Shown piece by piece: positions 26,524 through 35,615 of a stretch of DNA of 51,758 nucleotides. A program made the translations under genes and the position numbers. The notes under the pieces are model-generated. The model was not told where the DNA came from. It saw nothing but the letters and a program-made list of their open reading frames with translations, and searched no databases. The DNA lies in NCBI GenBank assembly GCA_934702165.1, contig CAKUYG010000001.1, positions 1 to 51,758 of the forward strand, written 5' to 3'. The DNA is from an uncultured Bacteroidales bacterium (GTDB lineage: Bacteria; Bacteroidota; Bacteroidia; Bacteroidales; UBA932). How positions within the stretch are numbered: the stretch's first letter is position 1; every line of letters begins with the position of its first letter.

Positions 26524-27260
26524 ACAGCAAATACTCCCAAGACGGCATCGTGACATGCTATATGTCTGATTGCCATCATATTCTCCGCCCGGAATCTTTC
26601 CTCGATCTTGCACAGCAGATGGCTGTCAAGGCAGCCCAGGTGCAAAGCTTCAGCGATGATGCCCTAAAGTCACACGACTGTGCCTGGATCCTGGCAAGGA
26701 TGCAGACCAGATTCGAGAGGAAAGTCCGCTTCGATGAGAAAATCCACCTGGACACCTGGCACAGGGGGCTGGACGGCCTGTATTTCATCCGAGACTATCA
26801 GCTCAAAGATTCCGAGGGCCGCGTGGCTGTCAATTCCACAAGTTCCTGGATAGTGATGAACCTCGAAAGCCGCAGAATATGCCGTGGAGAGGAGGTGATG
26901 TCCCTGATCCCGGCAGAATCACAAAGCGAAGACAAGGCCATTGAATCTCCATGCCCGAAAATCGCATTTCCGAGAGGGGCTGAGCTCAAGGAAATCGGTA
27001 CCCATCGCGTAAACTGGTCTGACGTGGACTACAACGGACACGCCAACAATGTCAAATATACAGTCTGGACTCTGGACAACCTTCCGCAGGAACTCGTCTT
27101 CGGACATTTTCTCAAGGAAGTATCAGTCAATTTCAACAAGGAGGCAAGGGCCGGCGACGTCGTGACGCTTTACCACACTGAATGCGATGGCGCACACATA
27201 GTGGAAGGACGCAGCGGAGACCATCAGGTCTTCATCGAAAGGCTCGTCTTCGAGGCTTAG
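26520..27260 (+). CDS. Acyl-ACP thioesterase (FatA/FatB-like)
   Basis: The 246-residue product should hydrolyse acyl-ACP to release free fatty acids. Two hotdog domains are expected; the N-terminal one shows DAL-KSHDCAWILARMQ and the second shows DVDYNGHANNVKY, matching the FatA/FatB active-site pattern N-x-H-x-N. It starts at ATG 26520 inside the Nif3 stop (ATGA overlap); an upstream in-frame start would lie deep within the Nif3 gene. It is the last gene of the lemA-recG run and overlaps the convergent uvrD gene by 4 bases. Confidence 0.9.
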   Translation: MNSKYSQDGIVTCYMSDCHHILRPESFLDLAQQMAVKAAQVQSFSDDALKSHDCAWILARMQTRFERKVRFDEKIHLDTWHRGLDGLYFIRDYQLKDSEGRVAVNSTSSWIVMNLESRRICRGEEVMSLIPAESQSEDKAIESPCPKIAFPRGAELKEIGTHRVNWSDVDYNGHANNVKYTVWTLDNLPQELVFGHFLKEVSVNFNKEARAGDVVTLYHTECDGAHIVEGRSGDHQVFIERLVFEA

Positions 27261-29629
27261 GCCTTGAGCGGCCTTATCTTGGCATACTTGAGCAGCAGAA
27301 GTTTCTCTCCGTGGATGTCGAACTTGATATGGGCTTTCATGTCAGGCGCCGTCCCGGAGAGATTCAGTATTGTGCCGGCTCCAAACCGGTTGTGCTCTAT
27401 CCTCTCCCCTTCGCGCAACTGCCTCATGTCCACTCCTACAAAATCCGGATCCGGATCAGGCAGGGACGGGCGCGGCTGTACTGAGGGACGTGCAGGAAAC
27501 GGTCGCACATCCTTTGATGGACGTTCCCGATGTTCGTATGTGACACGGGACGATCTGCCATAGTCCCCGGGGGAACTGCCCTGGATGCGGTCCAGCCTGC
27601 CGCCTGTGAATCTCGACCCGAAGCCGCCCCATTCGTGCTTTACTCCGCTGTCATCAAAATCAGCCTCCTCCAGAGGGTTCTCGATATATGAAGAATCTAT
27701 CTCCTTTATGAAGCGTGACGGAGAATTGGATTCGTGTTTCCCGTTGCGCATGCGTGTACCGGCAAACGAGAGGGACAGGGCCTTGCCGGCCCTTGTCACG
27801 GCCACGTAGAAAAGACGGCGTTCCTCTTCGAGGTTCTGCTTGGTGGCGAGCATGGAAAGGCTCGGGAAAAGGTTCTCCTCCATTCCGGCCACGAACACAT
27901 ACGGAAACTCCAGGCCCTTTGCAGAATGCACCGTCATCAGCGCAACCTTGTTGTCCTCATCCCCCTCTGAGACATCGACATTGCTCAGGAGGGAGACGTT
28001 TTCGAGAAAATCGTCGAGTGTGACCGTCCCGAGCGGCTCGTCCGCTCCTTCAGCTTCCATCTGCCTCTCTTCGATGAATGATGACACAGAGTTGAGAAGT
28101 TCGTCAAGATTCGATACCCTGGAAAGCCCCTCGATGCTCGTATCTGCCTTGTAGGAAGCATACAGTCCGCTCTTCTCGGCTATCATGATAGCCAGGTCAT
28201 GGGCATCTGTCGTGCTGACCATTTCCGAGAGACCTTTTATCATGGCGCAGAACGGCACCACCTTGGCAACCTTGAGCGCCGCTTCGAAAAGCGGGACGCC
28301 GGCTGCGGCCGCACCTGACTCGACAAGCCTGAACGTGGTGTCCCCGATGCCCCTTGCAGGCTTGTTGACCACCCGTCTGAATGACTCGTCATCGGAAGGG
28401 TTAACCACCAGTTTGAAATATGCCATCATGTCTTTGACTTCTGCACGGTCGAAGAACGAGTTGCCGGAGTAGATCATATATGGGATGTTGCGTCTGCGGA
28501 GCTGCTCCTCCAGGGCGCGAGACTGCGAATTGGTACGGTAAAGGATGGCGAAGTCCTTGTAGCGACACTGCTCCTGGCGCATTCTGGAGATAATCTCGGA
28601 CACTATCGACACGGCCTCGTCCTGTTCGGTGTAGGCCTTGAGGAGTTTGATCTTTTCACCGGTGCCGCCCACGGCATAACATTTCTTCGGGATGCGCCCG
28701 TCATTGTGCTCTATGAGGGAGTTGGCCGCATCAACGATGGTCGCAGTTGAACGGTAATTGCGTTCCAGGCGGAACACGTGGCACTCGGGGTAGTCTTTCT
28801 TGAAATTGAGGATGTTCTCGATCTTCGCCCCGCGGAACGCGTATATGGACTGGCTGTCGTCCCCGACCACGCAGATGTTGTGGTGGAACTGTGCCAGTTT
28901 CTTGAGTATCAGGTACTGGGCATAGTTGGTGTCCTGGTACTCGTCCACCATTATATAAGAGAAACGGTCCGCGATCGCGGCAAGTGCGTCTTTGTTGTCC
29001 CGCAGGAGGTAATTCATATTGAGGAGGATGTCGTCAAAATCCATGACCCCCGCGGTCTTGAGCTTCTTCTGGTAGAGCTCGTACAGGTCGCACATGCGCG
29101 GTTTGCGGCTGTGGGAGTCGGAGACCATGAGTTCCGGGTTGTTGCGGTAGCCCTGGACCGTCACGAGGTTGTTCTTGGCCATCGATATACGGGAAAGAAC
29201 ATCCTTGGGCTTGTAGATCTTGTCGTCCAGGCCAAGCTCCTTGATGCAGGCCTTGACCGCACTGGTGGAGTCGGACGTGTCGTATATGGTGAATCTCTCC
29301 GGGTAGCCCAGACTCGCCGCGTACTCCCTGAGGAAGCGCACGAACACCGAATGGAAAGTCCCCATGACGAGCCGCCGTGCAGTATGGGAGCCCACCATGT
29401 CGGCGATCCTCGACTTCATCTCTCCGGCGGCCTTCTTGGTGAAAGTCAGCGCGAGGATACGCGAGGCTTCAACGCCGGAAGCCAATATGTATGCTATTCT
29501 GCTTGTAAGAACCCTTGTCTTGCCGGAGCCGGCGCCAGCAACTATGAGCACGGGGCCGTCAACACACTCCACGGCCCTTCTCTGCTCTTCATTCAGTCCC
29601 TCCAGGACCGCTTTCACTTTATCCTCCAT
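27257..29629 (-). CDS. UvrD/PcrA-type DNA helicase
   Basis: This superfamily 1A 3'-5' helicase of 790 residues acts in excision repair, mismatch repair or transcription-coupled repair. It starts LNEEQRRAVE (Q motif) with Walker A AGAGSGKTRVL, then VDEYQDTN (motif II), GDDSQSIYAFRGA (III), RLERNYRS (IV), and VHSAKGLEFPYVF and VAVTRA (V-VI). The C-terminus has a glycine/arginine-rich linker and a Tudor-like domain (GERIEHNRFGAGTI), which in PcrA/UvrD binds RNA polymerase. PcrA and UvrD cannot be separated by eye. A TAATTTCG box lies 7 bases before ATG 29629. Confidence 0.95.
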   Translation of the reverse strand: MEDKVKAVLEGLNEEQRRAVECVDGPVLIVAGAGSGKTRVLTSRIAYILASGVEASRILALTFTKKAAGEMKSRIADMVGSHTARRLVMGTFHSVFVRFLREYAASLGYPERFTIYDTSDSTSAVKACIKELGLDDKIYKPKDVLSRISMAKNNLVTVQGYRNNPELMVSDSHSRKPRMCDLYELYQKKLKTAGVMDFDDILLNMNYLLRDNKDALAAIADRFSYIMVDEYQDTNYAQYLILKKLAQFHHNICVVGDDSQSIYAFRGAKIENILNFKKDYPECHVFRLERNYRSTATIVDAANSLIEHNDGRIPKKCYAVGGTGEKIKLLKAYTEQDEAVSIVSEIISRMRQEQCRYKDFAILYRTNSQSRALEEQLRRRNIPYMIYSGNSFFDRAEVKDMMAYFKLVVNPSDDESFRRVVNKPARGIGDTTFRLVESGAAAAGVPLFEAALKVAKVVPFCAMIKGLSEMVSTTDAHDLAIMIAEKSGLYASYKADTSIEGLSRVSNLDELLNSVSSFIEERQMEAEGADEPLGTVTLDDFLENVSLLSNVDVSEGDEDNKVALMTVHSAKGLEFPYVFVAGMEENLFPSLSMLATKQNLEEERRLFYVAVTRAGKALSLSFAGTRMRNGKHESNSPSRFIKEIDSSYIENPLEEADFDDSGVKHEWGGFGSRFTGGRLDRIQGSSPGDYGRSSRVTYEHRERPSKDVRPFPARPSVQPRPSLPDPDPDFVGVDMRQLREGERIEHNRFGAGTILNLSGTAPDMKAHIKFDIHGEKLLLLKYAKIRPLKA

Positions 29630-29636
29630 AATGCCG

Positions 29637-29644
29637 CGAAATTA
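29637..29644 (-). promoter_or_regulatory. Probable uvrD promoter, -7 box
   Basis: TAATTTCG on the minus strand matches the consensus at 7 of 8 positions and lies 7 bases before the start codon. The predicted leader is about 3 nt. Confidence 0.42.
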
Positions 29645-29657
29645 CGAAAAAATTGAG

Positions 29658-29665
29658 TAAATTCG
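29658..29665 (+). promoter_or_regulatory. Probable nqr operon promoter, -7 box
   Basis: TAAATTCG matches TAnnTTTG at 7 of 8 positions, 36 bases before the nqrA start. The leader holds the palindrome ATTTGCAAAT at 29672-29681. No clear -33 element was found. Confidence 0.42.
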
Positions 29666-29701
29666 CAGCGCATTTGCAAATCATATTAACGTCATACTCA
29701 A

Positions 29702-31060
29702 ATGTCACAAACCATCGTTTTGAAAAAGGGTCTGAACATCCCTATCAAGGGGGAAGCGGAACTTCGTGTCTCCAAGGCGATTGCTCCGGGCATTGTGGCG
29801 GTCTGCCCTACAGACTTCAAGGGTCTTCTCCCAAGGCTTCTGGTCAAGGAGGGGGATCCTGTGCTCTGCGGTTCTCCTGTCATTGCCGACAAGAAGAACC
29901 CGGACATCCTCCTTACCTCTCCGGTAAGCGGAACGGTCAAGGAACTCGTCAGGGGCGACAAGCGCAAACTGCTTGCAGTCCTTATCGAGGCTGACAGCCA
30001 GAACCGTAGCGTCGACTTCGGAGCGAAAGACGTCTCAGCCCTCAAGGCCGACGACGTTCGCGGAGCAATCCTCAAGAGCGGCCTCTGGCCATGGCTCGTC
30101 CAGCGCCCTTACGGCATCATCGCCGATCCGGCAGTCAAGCCGAAGGCCATCTTCGTATCCGCGTTCAACACAGCACCTCTTGCCGCCGATGCAGAATTCT
30201 GCCACGCCGGTGACCTTAAGGCTATTCAGGCTGGAGCAGACGCTCTCTCCAAGCTCACGGACGGAGGCGTCCATGTATCTGTAGACGCATCAGTGGAGCA
30301 CAGCGAATTCACCAGACTCAACGGAGTGAAGCTGCACAGTTTCAAGGGCAAGCATCCGGCCGGCAACGTCGGAGTGCAGATCAGCCACATCTCCCCTATT
30401 CAGAAGGGCGAGACAGTCTGGACAATCTCCCTCGAAGGTCTCGCAGCCATCGGAAAACTCTTCACAAAGGGAGTCTACGATGTGCGGCGCAAGGTGGCTG
30501 TCTGCGGTCCTATGGCCATCGAGCCGTCTTACGTCGAGACCATACCCGGCATGCCTCTCAAGGAACTCGCCCCTTACTACGGCGGCACCCCTGACGGCGT
30601 CCGCTTCATCAGCGGCGACGTCCTCTCCGGAGAGAACAAGGGAGTGGACGGCTATCTGAGGTTCTTCGACGAGCAGGTGACGCTCATCCGCGAGGGCTAC
30701 GAAAAAGAGCTCCTCGGCTGGGCACGCCCGATCAGGCACAAGGAATTCAGCACCGACCACTGCTACTTCTCATGGCTCACCCCTTGGAAGAAGTACAATA
30801 TGGACACCAATCTCCACGGCGGCGTCCGCGCCTTCCTGATGAACGACGGATACTACGCCAAGGTACTTCCGATGGATATCTACCCTATCTATCTCACCAA
30901 GGCCTGCCTCGCCGGCGACATCGACAAGATGGAGCAGTTCGGCATCTACGAAGTTCTTCCGGAGGATCTCGCGACATGCGAGTTCGTCGACCCGAGCAAG
31001 AACAACATCCAGGACATCATATCAAAGGGCATAGACCTTATGCTCAAGGAAATGGCTTAA
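29702..31060 (+). CDS. nqrA: Na+-translocating NADH:quinone reductase subunit A
   Basis: NqrA is a peripheral cytoplasmic subunit of the Na+-NQR complex, which oxidises NADH, reduces menaquinone or ubiquinone and pumps Na+ outwards. The product has 452 residues, standard for the family. The N-terminal GLNIPIKGEAE, the central barrel-sandwich region (LLTSPVSGTVKEL), and the C-terminal YPIYLTKACLAGD and FVDPSKNNIQ are recognisable. It is the first of six genes in the conserved order A-F, with short spacers throughout, and diverges from uvrD. Confidence 0.97.
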   Translation: MSQTIVLKKGLNIPIKGEAELRVSKAIAPGIVAVCPTDFKGLLPRLLVKEGDPVLCGSPVIADKKNPDILLTSPVSGTVKELVRGDKRKLLAVLIEADSQNRSVDFGAKDVSALKADDVRGAILKSGLWPWLVQRPYGIIADPAVKPKAIFVSAFNTAPLAADAEFCHAGDLKAIQAGADALSKLTDGGVHVSVDASVEHSEFTRLNGVKLHSFKGKHPAGNVGVQISHISPIQKGETVWTISLEGLAAIGKLFTKGVYDVRRKVAVCGPMAIEPSYVETIPGMPLKELAPYYGGTPDGVRFISGDVLSGENKGVDGYLRFFDEQVTLIREGYEKELLGWARPIRHKEFSTDHCYFSWLTPWKKYNMDTNLHGGVRAFLMNDGYYAKVLPMDIYPIYLTKACLAGDIDKMEQFGIYEVLPEDLATCEFVDPSKNNIQDIISKGIDLMLKEMA

Positions 31061-31064
31061 AGGT

Positions 31065-32180
31065 ATGAACAAGATTTTTGAAAAAGGCGGCAAATTATAT
31101 TGGCTGCACTCAACAGTTGACGCTTTTGAGACATTCCTGCATGTGCCGGGGACTGTGACCCTCAAGGGTTCCCACGTCCGCGATGCCATCGATCTCAAGC
31201 GCATCCTCATCGTCGTGCTCGTGGCGGCGGCGCCGGCAGCCCTGTTCGGAATGTGGAACGTAGGCTACCAGCACAGCCTGGCCATCGGCAACACGGGGAT
31301 CGACATCCTCGGCAACTTCTGGTACGGATTCCTCAAGGTCCTGCCTCTTTATCTGGTTTCCTACATCGTAGGTCTCGGCATTGAATTCGCTTCCAGCCAG
31401 ATCCGTGGTGAGGAGGTCAGTGAGGGCTACCTGGTGTCCGGATTCTTCATTCCTCTCATCGTCCCTGTGGACATTCCGCTCTGGATGCTGGCGATCGCCG
31501 TGGCATTCGCTGTCATCTTCGGCAAGGAAGTGTTCGGCGGCACCGGCATGAACATCTGGAATCCGGCACTCCTCACCCGCGCCTTCCTCTTCTTCTCCTA
31601 TCCTAACTACATGTCCGGCTCCAACTGCTGGATTTCGTACAGGCCTGGAGAGAAGCTTGTGGACGGCTTCACCGGAGCCACCCCGCTCGCCCTTGACGGG
31701 GCCAGCGCTCAGTACGGCACCGGCTTCTGGGATCTTTTCATAGGCACCGTCCCGGGATCAGTGGGTGAAACATCCGTGATAGCCATCCTTCTTGGCGCCA
31801 TCGTACTGATATGGACCGGAGTGGCAAGCTGGAAGATCATGGCCGGAAGCATCGCGGGCGCTCTGCTCGTGGGCTTCATCGGTGACCTCGCCGGCGTAAC
31901 CTCCATCCCATGCTACATGCAGCTCCTCTACGGAGGCTTCGCTTTCGGTACGGTCTTCATGGCCACAGACCCTGTGACCTCAGCCCAGACCGAATGCGGC
32001 AAATGGATCTACGGCCTGCTCGTCGGCGCCCTGTGCGTGATGGTGCGCCTGTTCAACCCTGGATATGTGGAAGGCATGATGCTCGCCATCCTGCTCTGCA
32101 ACACCTTCGCCCCGCTGATCGACTACATCGTGGTGAACCTGCACACCTCCCGCAAGGCTAAAAAACTTAAAGTCGCATAG
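31065..32180 (+). CDS. nqrB: Na+-NQR subunit B
   Basis: NqrB is an integral membrane subunit with several transmembrane helices, a site for riboflavin and a covalently bound FMN. The 371-residue product shows the FMN attachment motif TGATPL with Thr206 as the likely phosphoester site, and TGMNIWNPALLTRAF just before it. Hydrophobic segments are spread throughout, for example near residues 45-62 and 115-135. It starts 4 bases after the nqrA stop. Confidence 0.97.
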   Translation: MNKIFEKGGKLYWLHSTVDAFETFLHVPGTVTLKGSHVRDAIDLKRILIVVLVAAAPAALFGMWNVGYQHSLAIGNTGIDILGNFWYGFLKVLPLYLVSYIVGLGIEFASSQIRGEEVSEGYLVSGFFIPLIVPVDIPLWMLAIAVAFAVIFGKEVFGGTGMNIWNPALLTRAFLFFSYPNYMSGSNCWISYRPGEKLVDGFTGATPLALDGASAQYGTGFWDLFIGTVPGSVGETSVIAILLGAIVLIWTGVASWKIMAGSIAGALLVGFIGDLAGVTSIPCYMQLLYGGFAFGTVFMATDPVTSAQTECGKWIYGLLVGALCVMVRLFNPGYVEGMMLAILLCNTFAPLIDYIVVNLHTSRKAKKLKVA

Positions 32181-32182
32181 AT

Positions 32183-32932
32183 ATGAATACCAACAGCAAT
32201 GTCTATACAGTCATCTACACGACGGTGATCGTCGTTGTGGTTGCAGCGGTGCTCGCTTTTGCCGCGATGACGCTCAAGCCTATGCAGACTGCAAACGTGA
32301 AGGCTGACACAATCTCGCAGATCCTGACAGCCGCCCAGGTCGGCACCAAAGCGGAACTCTCCGCCATGGGCAACGACGCAGTTCTCACCAAATACTCCGA
32401 GCAGATCGCGGAAGCATTCGCGGTCAATGCGGCCGGAGACAAGGTCAAAGATCTCGGTACAAGCAAGGACAACATCGAGCTTATCGACAACTTCAAACCA
32501 CAGGACCTCGCCATCAAGGAAGGTACGGACGCCGTGCTCCCTGTATACGTATTCAAGTCAGGAGTAACCGTGATTCCTGTCTACGGAGCAGGCCTCTGGG
32601 GCCCTATCTGGGGATACATCGCCCTCCAGCCTGACCATCAGACAATCGCCGGCGCATATTTCGACCACGCCAGCGAGACCCCTGGCCTCGGTGCCAAGAT
32701 CAAGGACGACCCCGACTTCCAGGCAGAGTTCATCGGCAAGAAGCTCAACCTTGAAGATGAGGCCAACCCTTTCGACATCGTTAAGGGCGGCGCTCCTGAA
32801 GGAGACGACAACGCAGTCGATGCCATCACCGGCGCGACCATGACATGCAACGGCCTCAACAAGGCCATCGATGTCTGGGCCGGGGCTTATGCCGGATACC
32901 TCAAAAAAGCGACAACAAGTACGGAGGAATAA
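32183..32932 (+). CDS. nqrC: Na+-NQR subunit C
   Basis: NqrC has one N-terminal membrane helix (about residues 9-30, VIYTTVIVVVVAAVLAFAAM) and a periplasmic FMN-binding domain. The flavin attachment motif is TGATMT, with Thr219 the predicted covalent FMN site. Further family features are GLWGPIWGYIAL and HASETPGLGAKI. The product has 249 residues. It lies 2 bases after nqrB. Confidence 0.97.
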   Translation: MNTNSNVYTVIYTTVIVVVVAAVLAFAAMTLKPMQTANVKADTISQILTAAQVGTKAELSAMGNDAVLTKYSEQIAEAFAVNAAGDKVKDLGTSKDNIELIDNFKPQDLAIKEGTDAVLPVYVFKSGVTVIPVYGAGLWGPIWGYIALQPDHQTIAGAYFDHASETPGLGAKIKDDPDFQAEFIGKKLNLEDEANPFDIVKGGAPEGDDNAVDAITGATMTCNGLNKAIDVWAGAYAGYLKKATTSTEE

Positions 32933-32935
32933 GTT

Positions 32936-33538
32936 ATGAGCAATCTTAAAGAAACAATCCTCAATCCGATACTCAAGGGGAACCCGATCACCGTCCTGGT
33001 GCTCGGAATATGCTCCTCGCTTGCAGTTACGGTGCAGCTCAAGGGAGCCCTCGTGATGGGACTCTCCGTGATGATAGTCACCGGACTGTCAAGTTTCGTG
33101 GTGTCACTCATGCGCAACACAATACCTAACCGCGTCCGCATCATCGTGCAGCTCGTGGTGGTGGCGCTCATGGTGATCCTCGTGGACCAGTTCCTCAAGG
33201 CATACGCCTACTCTATCGAGAAGCAGCTGTCCGTCTACTTCGGACTCATCATCACAAACTGTATCGTGATGGGACGTATCGAGGCGTTCGCCCTCGGCAA
33301 CAAGCCGATTCCGTCCCTGCTTGACGGTCTGGCCAACGGATTCGGCTACGCCCTGATCCTTGTCATCGTGGCTTTCTTCCGTGAACTTCTCGGAAGCGGC
33401 ACCGTACTGGGATTCCAGGTTCTTCCTGCCGGGTATATAGCCAACAATCTCGTCATTCTCCCACCGTTCGCCCTCATCCTTCTTGGATGCATAATCTGGA
33501 TTCAGAGGGCCTGCGACAAGGACCTTCAGGAAAAATAA
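32936..33538 (+). CDS. nqrD: Na+-NQR subunit D
   Basis: This 200-residue polytopic membrane subunit resembles RnfE/NqrD proteins, with about six hydrophobic segments and NCIVMGRIEAFAL in the middle, whose cysteine is one of the intramembrane iron ligands known from NqrD/NqrE. It starts 3 bases after nqrC. Confidence 0.96.
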   Translation: MSNLKETILNPILKGNPITVLVLGICSSLAVTVQLKGALVMGLSVMIVTGLSSFVVSLMRNTIPNRVRIIVQLVVVALMVILVDQFLKAYAYSIEKQLSVYFGLIITNCIVMGRIEAFALGNKPIPSLLDGLANGFGYALILVIVAFFRELLGSGTVLGFQVLPAGYIANNLVILPPFALILLGCIIWIQRACDKDLQEK

Positions 33539-33550
33539 CAGCGACGCTCT

Positions 33551-34165
33551 ATGGAATATATAAGTTTATTCGTCAAGTCAATCTTCATTGACAACATGAT
33601 ATTCTCGTACTTCCTTGGTATGTGCTCATACCTGGCGGTATCGAAGAATGTCAAGACAGCCAACGGACTCGGTCTCGCTGTTATCTTCGTGCTTCTCTGC
33701 ACCCTGCCTCTCAACTACCTCCTCAACAGGTATGTCCTGCAGCCGGGGGCTCTCAGCTGGCTCGGTCCGCAGTTCGCTGACGTTGACCTGAGCTTCCTGA
33801 GCTTCATCCTGTTCATCGCCGTCATAGCGGCATTCACACAGCTTGTGGAGATGATCGTGGAGAAGTTCCTTCCATCCCTCTACTCTTCACTCGGCATCTA
33901 CCTTCCGCTCATCGCCGTGAACTGCGCCATCCTCGGAGGCGCGCTCTTCATGCAGCAGAAAGATTTCGCCAATGTGGGAGAGTCGGCGGTATACGCTCTC
34001 GGATCCGGCATCGGCTGGTATCTTGCTATCGTCTGTCTCGCCGCAATACGCGAGAAGATGGCTTACTGCAATGTGCCTAAGCCTCTCAAGGGCATCGGAA
34101 TCACATTCATCACCGTAGGCCTTATGGGCATCGCATTCATGACCTTTATGGGTATTCAGCTTTAG
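33551..34165 (+). CDS. nqrE: Na+-NQR subunit E
   Basis: This 204-residue polytopic membrane subunit is the inverted-topology partner of NqrD. It starts [15 protein letters not shown] and has [10 protein letters not shown], the second cysteine element of the shared intramembrane iron site. It follows nqrD after 12 bases. Its stop codon lies within the Shine-Dalgarno sequence of nqrF. Confidence 0.96.
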   Translation: MEYISLFVKSIFIDNMIFSYFLGMCSYLAVSKNVKTANGLGLAVIFVLLCTLPLNYLLNRYVLQPGALSWLGPQFADVDLSFLSFILFIAVIAAFTQLVEMIVEKFLPSLYSSLGIYLPLIAVNCAILGGALFMQQKDFANVGESAVYALGSGIGWYLAIVCLAAIREKMAYCNVPKPLKGIGITFITVGLMGIAFMTFMGIQL

Positions 34166-34169
34166 GAGG
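34164..34169 (+). promoter_or_regulatory. Shine-Dalgarno sequence of nqrF
   Basis: A perfect AGGAGG begins within the nqrE stop codon and ends 8 bases before the nqrF ATG. It is one of very few strong Shine-Dalgarno sequences in this window. Confidence 0.7.
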
Positions 34170-34177
34170 ATAGAGAA

Positions 34178-35452
34178 ATGAGTTCAACAATCATAGCTGC
34201 AGTAGCAGTAATCACAATAGTTACCCTCATCCTCGTGGTCGTGCTCCTCGTTGTGAAAGACAGGATCACACCTAAGGGCACCGTAAAGATCGACATCAAC
34301 AACGGCAAGAAGGAACTCAACGTAACCCCTGGTTCATCTCTGATGAGCACCCTGGCCGGTGAGAAGATCCTCCTCCCGTCAGCCTGCGGCGGCAAGGCCA
34401 ACTGCGGCCAGTGCAAGGTGCAGGTGCTTGAAGGCGGCGGAGAAATCCTCCCTACCGAGGTCGGCTTCTTCAACCGCAAGCAGATCAAGGACGGCTGGAG
34501 ACTCGGCTGCCAGGTCAAGGTCAAGGAGGACATGAAGATCCAGGTTTCCGAATCCGCCCTGTCCGTAAAGAAGCTCGAGTGCGAGGTCATCTCCAACAAG
34601 AACGTGGCCACCTTCATCAAAGAGTTCACGGTCAAACTGCCTGAAGGCGAGCATCTGGACTTCAAGAGCGGTGAGTACATCCAGATCGACATCCCGGCAT
34701 ACCACGTTTATTTCAAGGATATAGATGTGGATCCGATCTATCGCAAGGACTGGGAGCGCTTCGGATTCTTCAATCTTGAGTCCATCAACCCTACCCCTAC
34801 CGTAAGGGCCTACTCCATGGCCTCTTACCCTGGGGAGAAGGGCATCATCAAACTCAATGTCCGCATCGCCACTCCACCGTTTGACCGCAGTGTACCGAAA
34901 GAGCAGGGACCTAAGCTTCTCCCTGTCAACCCGGGTATAGCCTCGTCCTACGTCTTCACCCGCAAGCCGGGCGACAAGGTTATGATCAGCGGCCCTTACG
35001 GGGAATTCCTCCTTCCGGACAACGATCCGGACAACATCGAGTACATCTTCGTCGGCGGCGGTGCAGGTATGGCACCTCTCCGCAGCCACATCATGGAGCT
35101 GTTCAAGACTCGCAAGACCAAGCGCAAGGTCAACTTCTTCTATGGCGCGCGTGCCCTTGTCGAGGCCTTCTACCTTGAGGACTTCGCCGAACTTGAGAAG
35201 GAGTTCCCTAACTTCAAGTTCCATCTGGCCCTTGACCGCCCTGATCCGGCAGCCGATGCCGCAGGCGTTCCTTACACCGCAGGCTTTGTGCACAACGTGA
35301 TGTACGAGACATACCTCAAGAACCACGAGACTCCTGAAGATATCAAATACTTCATGTGCGGTCCTCCTATGATGGTCGCTTCAGTCAACAAACTGCTCGA
35401 CTCTCTCGGAGTACCTCCGGAGAACATCCTCTACGACAACTTCGGCGCTTAA
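34178..35452 (+). CDS. nqrF: Na+-NQR subunit F, NADH-oxidising reductase
   Basis: NqrF takes electrons from NADH and passes them to the other subunits through FAD and a 2Fe-2S cluster. Its 424 residues comprise an N-terminal membrane helix (about 4-25), a ferredoxin domain with Cys70, Cys76, Cys79 (SACGGKANCGQC) and Cys111 (LGCQVK), then an FAD domain with RAYSMASYPGE and an NADH domain with VGGGAGMAPLRSH and YFMCGPPMM. It closes the operon and is followed by a strong terminator. Confidence 0.97.
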   Translation: MSSTIIAAVAVITIVTLILVVVLLVVKDRITPKGTVKIDINNGKKELNVTPGSSLMSTLAGEKILLPSACGGKANCGQCKVQVLEGGGEILPTEVGFFNRKQIKDGWRLGCQVKVKEDMKIQVSESALSVKKLECEVISNKNVATFIKEFTVKLPEGEHLDFKSGEYIQIDIPAYHVYFKDIDVDPIYRKDWERFGFFNLESINPTPTVRAYSMASYPGEKGIIKLNVRIATPPFDRSVPKEQGPKLLPVNPGIASSYVFTRKPGDKVMISGPYGEFLLPDNDPDNIEYIFVGGGAGMAPLRSHIMELFKTRKTKRKVNFFYGARALVEAFYLEDFAELEKEFPNFKFHLALDRPDPAADAAGVPYTAGFVHNVMYETYLKNHETPEDIKYFMCGPPMMVASVNKLLDSLGVPPENILYDNFGA

Positions 35453-35471
35453 GCCGCGACACTACATACGG

Positions 35472-35506
35472 CACCCCCGGGCTTGATGTCCGGGGGTGTT
35501 TTTTTT
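35472..35506 (+). terminator. nqr operon intrinsic terminator
   Basis: CACCCCCGG and CCGGGGGTG form a 9-base perfect stem with a 9-base loop, followed by eight T. It starts 19 bases after the nqrF stop. Confidence 0.93.
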
Positions 35507-35578
35507 ACACTGGGTAGTGCAAAGATTTTTTCTTTATAAAGAAACAGAAAAACCTGAGAAATGTTTTTTATGAATCGA

Positions 35579-35608
35579 TTGGAATGCGGAAAGAACGGCA
35601 TAGATTTG
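35579..35608 (+). promoter_or_regulatory. Promoter of the fimbrial-type lipoprotein gene
   Basis: TTGG at 35579-35582 and TAGATTTG at 35601-35608 with 18 bases between them give a full-consensus promoter. It ends 7 bases before ATG 35616, so the predicted leader is about 3 nt if that start is used. Confidence 0.72.
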
Positions 35609-35615
35609 CAGCGTT

